DNA from: an uncultured Lachnospiraceae bacterium
Lineage (GTDB): Bacteria; Bacillota; Clostridia; Lachnospirales; Lachnospiraceae
DNA: 63,518 nucleotides
Direction of reading: 5' to 3'
Assembly (NCBI GenBank): GCA_910584325.1
Contig: CAJTZH010000007.1
Span: forward strand, 1 to 63,518
The notes beneath the pieces were generated by a model, which was given only the letters and a program-made list of their open reading frames with translations, ran no database searches and was not told the DNA's origin. Each line of letters starts with the position of its first letter. The stretch's first letter is position 1. Below, piece after piece: positions 27,095-34,114 of this stretch. The translations under genes and the position numbers were made by a program.

Positions 27095-27898
27095 ATGGCG
27101 AAGTATTTATATGAAGGGAATTTAAATGAAACAGTAAATTATCGTAAAAAAGGGGAAGTCGAGTATTATATCCGCGGTACGGTTTCGGTGGGGGGACATG
27201 TTTTTGAACGCTACGGAATAAAAACACATTTTATTGGAGTCGGTGAAGATTATATCGCGTTAATGAAAAAATATATTCTTCCGTTTATCCAGGAAGGCGA
27301 TATTGTCAGCACCAGTGAAAAAGTAATTTCCATGTGTCAGGCAAATGTCGTGCGTATGGAGGATATGAAATTATCCCGTGCGGCGAAATTCATGAGCCGG
27401 TTTGGAAAAAAGACAGACAGTGGAATCGGAATCACGGAACCATATAAGCTACAGCTGATGATTGACATGAACGGAATGGGCAGAGTGTTGTATGCGGGGA
27501 TTGCCGGAGCTGTGGGAAAGCTGATGGGTAAGAGAGGGGTCTTTTATGAGATTTTAGGCGAGAATACTGCGGGAATCGACGGATTTTACAGTCATTCCGC
27601 ATTTGAGGCATATCATACGCTGGCAACATTAAATCCCAAAGAACCGGATAAAGTCTGTGATGAAATTTATGAGAATTGTCATATTCCCATGATGATTGTT
27701 GACGCGAATGATATCAATGTTCATATTCTTGGAAAATCACAAAGGCTAAACAGAATTCCCAACGAGAGACTGGAAGCTTTAATTGAAGATAATCCGGCAG
27801 GGCAGGATGACGAACAGACGCCGTTTGTTGTAATACGTGATATTACCGGAAAAAAACCGGAGCCTTACACGCCGAAGGAACCCATTCGGGCATCATAA
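27095..27898 (+). CDS. Coenzyme F420-0:L-glutamate ligase-like protein
   Basis: Protein of 267 residues resembling the CofE (F420-0:gamma-glutamyl ligase) fold, which joins amino acids by an amide bond using nucleotide energy. The segment GDIVSTSEKVISMCQ near 69-83 matches the family block (usually DVVVVASKVVS), and AGIAGAVGKLMGKRGVFYEI near 129-149 also fits. No other F420 genes are present and F420 is not expected in these bacteria, so the true substrate is probably another acceptor. It follows VanR/VanS-like genes and a possible binding site for that regulator, which hints at a cell-envelope role. Start at 27095 follows AGGAGGT. Confidence 0.65.
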   Translation: MAKYLYEGNLNETVNYRKKGEVEYYIRGTVSVGGHVFERYGIKTHFIGVGEDYIALMKKYILPFIQEGDIVSTSEKVISMCQANVVRMEDMKLSRAAKFMSRFGKKTDSGIGITEPYKLQLMIDMNGMGRVLYAGIAGAVGKLMGKRGVFYEILGENTAGIDGFYSHSAFEAYHTLATLNPKEPDKVCDEIYENCHIPMMIVDANDINVHILGKSQRLNRIPNERLEALIEDNPAGQDDEQTPFVVIRDITGKKPEPYTPKEPIRAS

Positions 27899-27925
27899 AA
27901 ATTTGAAAAAATTTTATAATTCTTA

Positions 27926-27954
27926 GTGACAAATGGAAAATTTTGTTGTATATT
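27926..27954 (+). promoter_or_regulatory. Candidate promoter of the FliD-like gene
   Basis: GTGACA (27926-27931) and TATATT (27949-27954) are 17 bases apart. No sigma-28-type site was recognised, which is unusual for a late flagellar gene. Confidence 0.5.
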
Positions 27955-27999
27955 AGTAATATAAAAAGTGGGGTACTATACCTATTTTAGAACGGATTT

Positions 28000-28025
28000 A
28001 ACCGGAGAAAAGGAGTTCTCTGGTT
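28000..28025 (+). promoter_or_regulatory. Leader hairpin with an AAGGA loop (CsrA-like site)
   Basis: AACCGGAGAA (28000-28009) pairs with TTCTCTGGTT (28016-28025, one G-T pair), exposing AAGGAG in the loop. The Shine-Dalgarno AAGGAGG follows at about 28043. Two GGA sites, one in a hairpin and one over the ribosome site, are the arrangement known from the hag leader controlled by CsrA. Confidence 0.45.
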
Positions 28026-28058
28026 CTTCTATCATTGCAGACAAGGAGGTGACTGTTA

Positions 28059-29333
28059 ATGATAAGTAATGTTTATAATTACTATCTCAGCCAGTATGCA
28101 ACAAAACCAAGTTCCCGCTTTGACTCCCATAAAAAAAGTGAATTACGTAATGTATACAATAAGATGGTCAGTATTAACAGAAGGTCCCCGTTATATAAGC
28201 TGAACCTGTCTGAAGATATGCAGAAGCTGGCTATTGATATCAAAGAGAACGCGATTGGCTTAAAAGATATTTCTACGGAATTGTCGGAAGCAGAAAGCGG
28301 CATGAATGAAATCAGGCATAAGGCGCGTTCTACGAATGAAGAAGCATTGGATGTCAAATATACAGGAGATGAAAAAGAAACGGCGGACGGCTTTTCGATT
28401 GACATCAAGCAGCTTGCAACCAATCAGGTGAATACGGGGCATTTTCTGCAACCTCAGAGTAAATACCTGGCGGCAGGAGATTATTCTTTTGATATCAATA
28501 TATCAGATGTAACTTATGAATTACAGTTTCATGTTGACAATCAGGACACGACGAAGAACGTACAGGAGAAGATAGCCCAGCTCATCAACCGTTCCGGTAT
28601 TGGAATGAGGGCGCAGATTGAGAGTGACGCGTTAGGAAATTCGGCAATTTCCGTGAGTTCCGGCCAGACAGGAATCCGCAATATGAAATCGTTGATTTTC
28701 ACGGTTTCCGATGACGAGAATTCCAAAAACAAAGGCGCGGTGGAATATCTGGGACTGAACAGAACGATGCAGTATCCGGCGAACGCGATATTTGCAATAA
28801 ACGGCGACGTTCGTTCTTCGGCAGACAATCATATTACGGTGAATGGGATTTTTGACCTGGAGTTTAAGGGTGCGACGAAAGAGCCGGTTGATGTGTTTTT
28901 GGAGGAAGATACGGATTCCATTGCGAAAGAAGTATCGGAATTTGTCGACGGATATAATCGTGTTGTAGATTTTGCTCGGAGGGCGTCAAAGAAGTTTGAG
29001 GGCGGAGAACGGCTTTATAAAGAGTTTGAACGGATAGCGAAGTCTTATAACGCGGTTCTTGAGGAAAACGGCTTTGTTGTGAGAGAGGATGGAGAGCTTG
29101 AAATCAGCGAGGAAGGAGAACAACGGCTTGGCAGCAGGGAGGAAGTTTCCAAGGTGTTGAGCAGCCTGGAAGATTTTCGTTCTTCTGTTTCGAGAAAAAC
29201 AGAAAATATGATAAGCAATCCGATAGCGTATATTGATAAGAAGCTTGTTGTTTATAAACATCCGGTGAAGAATTTTATAAGCCCGTATAATTCGAGCGCT
29301 TATGCGGGAATTATGTTCGACGGATATTACTAG
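28059..29333 (+). CDS. FliD-like protein
   Basis: Protein of 424 residues related to the flagellar cap protein FliD (HAP2). Residues about 105-175 look like the FliD N-terminal domain (FSIDIKQLATNQVNTGHFL, then YELQFHVDNQDTTKNVQEKI), and residues 280-400 are helical (EVSEFVDGYNRVVDFARRAS, SRKTENMISNPIAYIDKKL), as in its C-terminal domain. The first 100 residues are not typical and no export signal is visible. No other flagellar gene is adjacent, so it may be a second, specialised cap or a secreted adhesin built on the FliD fold. Confidence 0.6.
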   Translation: MISNVYNYYLSQYATKPSSRFDSHKKSELRNVYNKMVSINRRSPLYKLNLSEDMQKLAIDIKENAIGLKDISTELSEAESGMNEIRHKARSTNEEALDVKYTGDEKETADGFSIDIKQLATNQVNTGHFLQPQSKYLAAGDYSFDINISDVTYELQFHVDNQDTTKNVQEKIAQLINRSGIGMRAQIESDALGNSAISVSSGQTGIRNMKSLIFTVSDDENSKNKGAVEYLGLNRTMQYPANAIFAINGDVRSSADNHITVNGIFDLEFKGATKEPVDVFLEEDTDSIAKEVSEFVDGYNRVVDFARRASKKFEGGERLYKEFERIAKSYNAVLEENGFVVREDGELEISEEGEQRLGSREEVSKVLSSLEDFRSSVSRKTENMISNPIAYIDKKLVVYKHPVKNFISPYNSSAYAGIMFDGYY

Positions 29334-29360
29334 ACGTAAAGTCTGGTAATATCCGTTTTT
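29322..29360 (+). terminator. Terminator of the FliD-like gene
   Basis: GGATATTAC (29322-29330) pairs with GTAATATCC (29346-29354), followed by GTTTTT. The left arm lies inside the last codons of the gene. Confidence 0.85.
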
Positions 29361-29387
29361 CTGTGTTTTGTAAATGATGTGCAATAA

Positions 29388-30200
29388 TCATAGTTCGTCT
29401 GCCATCATTTTTTCGATGGCGACGCCGCATCCGTCCTCGTCGTTACTCAACGTGATATGCTTTGCGGCTCTTTTTGCCTGGTCTACGGCGTTTGCCATAG
29501 CAACGCCCATGCCGGCTTCTTTTAGCATCATAACATCGTTTCCGCCGTCTCCGAAAGCGGCGAGTTGTTCTGCCGTATATCCCAGAATGGTAAGCAGATA
29601 TTTCAGGGTATAGGATTTATCAATAGCCGGAGGTACAATTTCCATAAAAAACGGTGCGGAAGTAAATACGTTTAAAGAAGGGAAGCGTCTGCGGACAGTG
29701 GGAATTTCTTTTTCAACAATTTGGGGGTCTTCGGCTATGATGAATTTGTTGACCGGGAATCGGATATAAGTATCCATGTTATCAATCTGTTTTACCGGAA
29801 GGTGATTGATTTCGGCTTCAATCTGCACATAGCGGTTGTTTATTTTGTTGGTAATAACACAGTCGCCCTCATAGGTGAGAATGGCATAGTTGTGTTCCAT
29901 GGCGAATTGACAGATTTGAGAACTGTATATATCGGGAATCTTCCGGTCGTAAAGCGTCTTATTGGCGCGGCAGTCCATAATACATGCGCCGTTGTATGCC
30001 AGAATATATCCGCCGTGCTCGTGCAATTTTAGTTCTCTTGCAAGCGGCATGATGCCGTATACAGGTCTTCCCGAAGCAAGTACGATTGTGCAGCCGTCTT
30101 CTTGTGCCGCGTGGATTGCCCTGCGGGTTCTTTCGGTAATTATCTTTTCGGAATTGGTAAGGGTTCCGTCTAAGTCAAATGCCAGAACTTTATATTTCAT
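29388..30200 (-). CDS. Cof-type HAD family hydrolase
   Basis: Protein of 270 residues in the Cof/YidA branch of HAD phosphatases. Motif I is AFDLDGTLTNS near residues 7-17, motif II is ASGRPVYG near 42-49, and motif IV is AFGDGGNDVMML near 214-225; the cap is of the C2B type. It probably dephosphorylates sugar phosphates or flavin-type metabolites; the exact substrate is not predictable. It is a lone gene between two unrelated plus-strand units. On the minus strand TATAAT (complement of 30220-30225) stands just upstream but with a poor -35. Confidence 0.88.
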   Translation of the reverse strand: MKYKVLAFDLDGTLTNSEKIITERTRRAIHAAQEDGCTIVLASGRPVYGIMPLARELKLHEHGGYILAYNGACIMDCRANKTLYDRKIPDIYSSQICQFAMEHNYAILTYEGDCVITNKINNRYVQIEAEINHLPVKQIDNMDTYIRFPVNKFIIAEDPQIVEKEIPTVRRRFPSLNVFTSAPFFMEIVPPAIDKSYTLKYLLTILGYTAEQLAAFGDGGNDVMMLKEAGMGVAMANAVDQAKRAAKHITLSNDEDGCGVAIEKMMADEL

Positions 30201-30304
30201 AAATGCTCCTTTTCTTCCTATTATAAAATAGAATGTGAACAGTAGATTCTTTAACAGTATGATGATAACATAATAAAAAAATTATTACAATTCCGAAAAA
30301 AATG

Positions 30305-30333
30305 TTGACGGCGTCATTTCCGTATGTTATATT
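30305..30333 (+). promoter_or_regulatory. Promoter of rpmG-secE-nusG
   Basis: TTGACG (30305-30310) and TATATT (30328-30333) with a 17-base spacer, about 80 bases before rpmG. A leader hairpin GGTCTT (30351-30356) with AAGACC (30375-30380) follows. Confidence 0.75.
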
Positions 30334-30415
30334 AAACTAGCTATGGAAGAGGTCTTTTTTTTATGCCTAAAAATAAGACCACAAACGAATTTGAATTTAA
30401 GCGGAGGTGGAAGTT

Positions 30416-30565
30416 GTGCGCGTAAAAATCACATTGGCATGTACGGAATGCAAGCAGCGTAATTATAACATGACGAAGGAAAAGAAAAATCATCCTGACC
30501 GTATGGAAACCAAAAAGTACTGCAAGTTCTGTAAATCACACACATTACACAAGGAAACAAAGTAA
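30416..30565 (+). CDS. rpmG: 50S ribosomal protein L33
   Basis: Short gene of 49 codons starting with GTG, preceded by GGAGGTGG. The product begins MRVKITLACTEC and contains the four cysteines of the zinc-binding form (CTEC and CKFC), with the typical ending SHTLHKETK. L33 is a structural protein of the large ribosomal subunit. It is first in the rpmG-secE-nusG order common in Firmicutes, 34 bases before secE. Having all four cysteines marks the zinc-requiring type rather than the zinc-free stress copy. Confidence 0.95.
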   Translation: MRVKITLACTECKQRNYNMTKEKKNHPDRMETKKYCKFCKSHTLHKETK

Positions 30566-30598
30566 TTTGATTTCTCAATTATGTTGCGAGGTGAAAGC

Positions 30599-30790
30599 AT
30601 GAGTGAAGAAGCTAAGAAGACTAGCTGGTTTAAAGGCATGAAAGCGGAATTTAAAAAGATTTCATGGCCGAACAAGAATACTCTGACGAAAGAAACCGTT
30701 GCAGTTGTTGTTATCTCTGTTTTACTTGGTGTAGTAATAACCGTTATCGACCTAATTGTTAGAACCGGTATTGAGTTCATAGTGAGATAA
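30599..30790 (+). CDS. secE: Preprotein translocase subunit SecE
   Basis: Protein of 63 residues, the short Gram-positive form with a single membrane helix (VAVVVISVLLGVVITVIDLIV, here described as spanning about 35-57). The block FKGMKAEFKKISWPNKNTL is the conserved cytoplasmic clamp that holds SecY. ATG at 30599 follows GCGAGGTG at proper spacing; the ATG at 30581 lies before that ribosome site and is rejected. It sits between rpmG and nusG as in most bacteria. Confidence 0.95.
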   Translation: MSEEAKKTSWFKGMKAEFKKISWPNKNTLTKETVAVVVISVLLGVVITVIDLIVRTGIEFIVR

Positions 30791-30805
30791 GGGGAAGGTG
30801 AGAAT

Positions 30806-31339
30806 ATGGCAGAAGCAGCAGAAGCAAAATGGTATGTGGTTCATACCTATTCGGGTTATGAGAACAAGGTTAAGGCAAATATCGAGATGACGGTTCAGAA
30901 CAGAAATCTGGGAGACCAGATTCTGGAGGTTATGGTTCCGATGGAAAGCGTAATCGAGATTAAGAATGGTACATCCAAGGCTGCCGAGAAAAAGATGTTT
31001 CCGGGTTACGTACTGATTCATATGATTATGAATGATGACTCATGGTATGTGGTACGGAACACCCGCGGCGTTACGGGGTTTGTCGGACCGGGTTCCAAAC
31101 CGGTTCCTTTGACAGAACAGGAGATGAATTCCCTGGGAATTATGTCTGCCGGTAATACCGTTGTGATTGATTATAAGGTAGGAGATACGGTTACTGTTAT
31201 TTCCGGTGCATGGGAAAATACTGTCGGCGTTATTAAGACAGTTAATACAGCGAAGAAGTCAGTTACAATCACTGTTGACATGTTTGGCCGTGAGACACCG
31301 GTTGAACTTGGATTTAAAGAAATAAGACATTTAGCATAG
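30806..31339 (+). CDS. nusG: Transcription termination/antitermination protein NusG
   Basis: Protein of 177 residues. The NGN domain opens with KWYVVHTYSGYENKV and contains MFPGYVLI and TRGVTGFVG; the C-terminal KOW domain has VGDTVTVISGAWENTVGVI. NusG binds RNA polymerase and influences pausing, termination and coupling to the ribosome. It starts 15 bases after secE with GGGGAAGGTG upstream and precedes the L11 operon, the standard order. Confidence 0.96.
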   Translation: MAEAAEAKWYVVHTYSGYENKVKANIEMTVQNRNLGDQILEVMVPMESVIEIKNGTSKAAEKKMFPGYVLIHMIMNDDSWYVVRNTRGVTGFVGPGSKPVPLTEQEMNSLGIMSAGNTVVIDYKVGDTVTVISGAWENTVGVIKTVNTAKKSVTITVDMFGRETPVELGFKEIRHLA

Positions 31340-31398
31340 AAGGCATTTGTCTTAAGACTGCCCGTTTGATAGAAGATGATTGTATGGGTTCTCTATCG

Positions 31399-31442
31399 GT
31401 ATCCGGGCGTGGGAGACTTTTAAAAGTCGCCAAATACCACAT
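31399..31442 (+). promoter_or_regulatory. Leader before rplK, possible L1 or L11 control site
   Basis: The 123-base gap between nusG and rplK holds GTGGGAGAC (about 31410) and ATACCACA (about 31434), an arrangement repeated before rplA. It may be part of the L1 autoregulatory site of this operon. Confidence 0.4.
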
Positions 31443-31462
31443 TATTTTTAGGAGGTGCCATA

Positions 31463-31888
31463 ATGGCAAAGAAAGTTACAGGATATATTAAGTTACAGAT
31501 TCCTGGTGGCAAGGCTACACCGGCTCCACCAGTAGGTCCAGCGCTTGGACAGCATGGTGTAAATATCGTTGAATTTACAAAACAGTTCAATGCGAAAACA
31601 GCGGATCAGGACGGAATGATTATTCCGGTTGTGATTACAGTTTATGCTGACAGAAGTTTCAGCTTCGTTACAAAGACCCCGCCTGCTGCAGTGCTTCTTA
31701 AGAAGGCTTGCAATATTAAGTCCGGTTCTGCCGTGCCTAACAAGACAAAGGTGGCAACTATTACAAAGGCTGAAGTTCAAAAGATTGCTGAGCTGAAGAT
31801 GCCTGACTTAAATGCGGCTTCTCTTGACGCTGCTATCAGTATGATAGCCGGAACAGCAAGAAGCATGGGTATTTCAGTAGTTGATTAA
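31463..31888 (+). CDS. rplK: 50S ribosomal protein L11
   Basis: Protein of 141 residues, the normal length. The N-terminal PGGKATPAPPVGPALGQHGV block carries the conserved prolines of the thiostrepton-binding region, and the C-terminal rRNA-binding domain includes KTPPAAVLLKKA and MIAGTARSMGI. L11 forms the GTPase-associated centre with the L10-L12 stalk encoded just downstream. Strong AGGAGGTG ribosome site. First gene of the rplKA pair. Confidence 0.97.
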   Translation: MAKKVTGYIKLQIPGGKATPAPPVGPALGQHGVNIVEFTKQFNAKTADQDGMIIPVVITVYADRSFSFVTKTPPAAVLLKKACNIKSGSAVPNKTKVATITKAEVQKIAELKMPDLNAASLDAAISMIAGTARSMGISVVD

Positions 31889-31898
31889 TTAATTAAAT

Positions 31899-31940
31899 GT
31901 GGGAGGCAAAAGCAGATGCTTTATACCCGCTATTACCACT
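31899..31940 (+). promoter_or_regulatory. Candidate L1-binding mRNA mimic between rplK and rplA
   Basis: GTGGGAGG (31899-31906), AGATGC (31914-31919) and ATTACCAC (31932-31939) resemble the L1-binding region conserved in Firmicutes before rplA. The GTGG and CCAC ends can pair. Binding of free L1 would repress this operon. Confidence 0.5.
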
Positions 31941-31955
31941 AGGAGGTTTATTAGA

Positions 31956-32654
31956 ATGAAAAGAGGCAAGAAATACGTTGAAGCAGCTAAGGCTGTAGAC
32001 CGTACAACTTTATATGAAACAGAAGAAGCAGTTGCTTTAGTTAAGAAGACAGCAGTTGCAAAGTTCGATGAAACCATCGAGGCTCATATCAGAACAGGAT
32101 GTGACGGACGTCATGCGGACCAACAGATTCGTGGCGCTGTAGTACTTCCTCACGGTACAGGTAAGACAGTGAGAGTTTTAGTATTTGCCAAGGGTGACAA
32201 AGCTGATGAAGCTTTAAAGGCAGGAGCTGATTTCGCGGGCGGTGAAGAACTGATTCCAAAGATTCAGAACGAAAACTGGTTTGAATTTGACGTTGTAGTT
32301 GCAACCCCTGACATGATGGGTGTTGTAGGCCGTCTGGGACGTGTACTTGGACCGAAGGGTCTGATGCCGAATCCAAAGGCAGGCACGGTTACAACGGACG
32401 TTGCGAAAGCTATCAGTGATATCAAGGCGGGTAAAATTGAATACAGACTTGATAAGACCAATATTATCCATGTGCCAATTGGTAAAGCTTCATTCAGTGA
32501 AGAACAGTTAGCGGACAACTTCCAGGCAATTATGGGTGCAGTCGTTAAGGCAAAACCAAATACGCTTAAGGGAACATATCTTAAGAGCATTACCCTGACT
32601 TCAACAATGGGACCTGGTATCAAGGTGAACACGGTGAAGTTCAATAATGTTTAA
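31956..32654 (+). CDS. rplA: 50S ribosomal protein L1
   Basis: Protein of 232 residues. ATG at 31956 is chosen since AGGAGG lies at 31941-31946 and the product then begins MKRGKKYVEAAKAVD as in other L1 proteins; the longer frame from 31899 would translate the regulatory spacer. The blocks TGKTVRVLVFAKGD, VGRLGRVLGPKGLMPNPKAG and GTYLKSITLTSTMGPGI are typical. L1 forms the mobile E-site stalk and represses its own mRNA. Confidence 0.96.
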   Translation: MKRGKKYVEAAKAVDRTTLYETEEAVALVKKTAVAKFDETIEAHIRTGCDGRHADQQIRGAVVLPHGTGKTVRVLVFAKGDKADEALKAGADFAGGEELIPKIQNENWFEFDVVVATPDMMGVVGRLGRVLGPKGLMPNPKAGTVTTDVAKAISDIKAGKIEYRLDKTNIIHVPIGKASFSEEQLADNFQAIMGAVVKAKPNTLKGTYLKSITLTSTMGPGIKVNTVKFNNV

Positions 32655-32670
32655 TTTGGTAAAACAAAGA

Positions 32671-32699
32671 TTGACACCATTATAGATTGATGCTATTAT
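32671..32699 (+). promoter_or_regulatory. Promoter of rplJL
   Basis: TTGACA (32671-32676) and TATTAT (32694-32699) are 17 bases apart, with TG-C before the -10 (extended -10). Almost consensus; it starts the L10 leader transcript. Confidence 0.85.
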
Positions 32700-32719
32700 A
32701 AGTAAGATGTTGATTTAAA

Positions 32720-32862
32720 AATCAACAATATAAGAACTGCCCGAAGACAGTAGGTATCAGGATGATGTAAGCCGTAAGGCGCCTACCGAGGAATGGACGT
32801 ACGTGATGCGCAGGCATTGTCAGTATGATTTATAACCCTCTGTTTTGGCAGAGGGTTTTTCT
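32720..32862 (+). promoter_or_regulatory. L10 leader (autoregulatory mRNA element)
   Basis: The interval has the features of the Firmicutes L10 leader: CCGAAGACAGTAGGT, GCGCCTACCGAGG completing the helix, and a terminator hairpin CCCTCTG (32836-32842) with CAGAGGG (32849-32855) plus five T. Free L10-L12 complex binding the upper structure promotes termination, lowering rplJL expression. Confidence 0.85.
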
Positions 32863-32912
32863 ATCTTAGTCAGACGAAGGCAGGAAAATTAAAACAGGAG
32901 GTAAATTAGGTC

Positions 32913-33404
32913 ATGGCTAAAATCGAGATTAAGAAACCGATTATTGAAGAGATTTCTGAAAATCTTAAGGATGCGAAGTCAGCGGTAGTCGTTGATTATC
33001 GTGGACTTACCGTTGAGCAGGACACACAGCTTCGTAAGAAGTTGAGAGAAGCAGGCGTTGTTTACAAAGTTTACAAGAATACAATGATTAACTTTGCAAT
33101 CAAGGGAACTGATTTTGAAGCGCTTGCTCCGCATCTGGAAGGACCAACAGCGCTTGCGGTTTCTAAGGAAGACGCTACGGCGCCGGCAAGAGTTCTTTAT
33201 GAATTCTCTAAGGGAGCGGAAGCGTTACAGCTTAAGGGCGGCATCGTTGAAGGCACATATTATGACGCGGACGGTATCAAAGTTATCGCGACCATTCCTT
33301 CAAGAGAAGAGCTTCTTTCCAAGTTCCTTGGAAGCATTCAGTCACCTGTTGCAAATTTTGCGCGTGTTATCAAGCAGATTGCAGAAAAGCAGGCTGAGGC
33401 ATAA
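32913..33404 (+). CDS. rplJ: 50S ribosomal protein L10
   Basis: Protein of 163 residues: N-terminal rRNA-binding domain with SAVVVDYRGLTVEQDTQLRK and YKVYKNTMINFAI, and a C-terminal helix (ANFARVIKQIAEKQAEA) that binds L12 dimers. It anchors the stalk that recruits elongation factors such as EF-Tu and EF-G, both encoded further down this window. Preceded by AGGAGG and the L10 leader. Confidence 0.97.
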   Translation: MAKIEIKKPIIEEISENLKDAKSAVVVDYRGLTVEQDTQLRKKLREAGVVYKVYKNTMINFAIKGTDFEALAPHLEGPTALAVSKEDATAPARVLYEFSKGAEALQLKGGIVEGTYYDADGIKVIATIPSREELLSKFLGSIQSPVANFARVIKQIAEKQAEA

Positions 33405-33463
33405 TTTGAACACATTTGATGGAAACAGATTTATCACTAATTGAATTGAAAAGGAGAAAAACA

Positions 33464-33829
33464 ATGACAACTCAGGAAATTATTGAAGTAATCAAAGGTT
33501 TAACCGTATTAGAGTTAAATGATTTAGTTAAGGCATGTGAAGAAGAATTTGGCGTATCCGCAGCAGCGGGTGTTGTAGTTGCAGCAGCAGGCGCTGGTGC
33601 AGGTGCTGCAGCAGCAGAGGAAAAGACAGAGTTTGACGTAGAACTTACAGAGGGTTCAGGCGTTCCTGTAATCAAGGTTGTACGTGAAATCACAGGCTTA
33701 GGCTTAAAGGAAGCTAAGGACCTTGTAACGGCAGCTCCAAAGGTAGTTAAGGAAGGCGTTAGCAAAGAGGAAGCAGAGAACATTAAGAAGCAGCTTGAAG
33801 AAGCAGGCGCAAAGGCTACTATTAAGTAA
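33464..33829 (+). CDS. rplL: 50S ribosomal protein L7/L12
   Basis: Protein of 121 residues. The N-terminal dimerisation domain (TTQEIIEVIKGLTVLELNDLV) is followed by an alanine/glycine-rich hinge at about 37-55 and the factor-binding domain with EITGLGLKEAKDLV and GVSKEEAENIKKQLEEAGA. ATG at 33464 follows AAAAGGAG; an upstream in-frame ATG at 33416 is rejected because it adds a non-conserved tail. Follows rplJ by 59 bases. Confidence 0.97.
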   Translation: MTTQEIIEVIKGLTVLELNDLVKACEEEFGVSAAAGVVVAAAGAGAGAAAAEEKTEFDVELTEGSGVPVIKVVREITGLGLKEAKDLVTAAPKVVKEGVSKEEAENIKKQLEEAGAKATIK

Positions 33830-33857
33830 TTGTTCTGCAATTATCTGATTAAGACGG

Positions 33858-33890
33858 GCTCTGTAGGGAAACCTACGGAGCCTTTTTTTC
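33858..33890 (+). terminator. Terminator after rplL
   Basis: GGCTCTGTAGG (33858-33868), loop GAAA, CCTACGGAGCC (33873-33883) and seven T. With the separate rpoB promoter downstream it uncouples rplJL from rpoBC, apart from read-through. Confidence 0.9.
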
Positions 33891-33982
33891 TAAAAGCAAT
33901 GCGCAAAGCATTGTTCTGACGGGTCGGTTTTGGTCGAAATATCTTGCGAATTTATTTTATTCATATTTTTTCAAAAAAATAT

Positions 33983-34011
33983 TTGACAAGTTTTCCCTCT
34001 TGTGTTATGAT
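33983..34011 (+). promoter_or_regulatory. Promoter of rpoBC
   Basis: TTGACA (33983-33988), 17 bases, TATGAT (34006-34011): nearly consensus. Downstream, TTGTGGTTA (about 34025-34033) pairs with TAATCACAA (about 34053-34061), giving a structured leader before rpoB. Confidence 0.85.
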
Positions 34012-34114
34012 GGACAGTACCTTATTGTGGTTAATAGGCCTTTTGCGCCCTAATCACAAGAACGATTTTAAAAATTCATAGAATTTTATAATAAACACAA
34101 GGGGTGAATCGACG

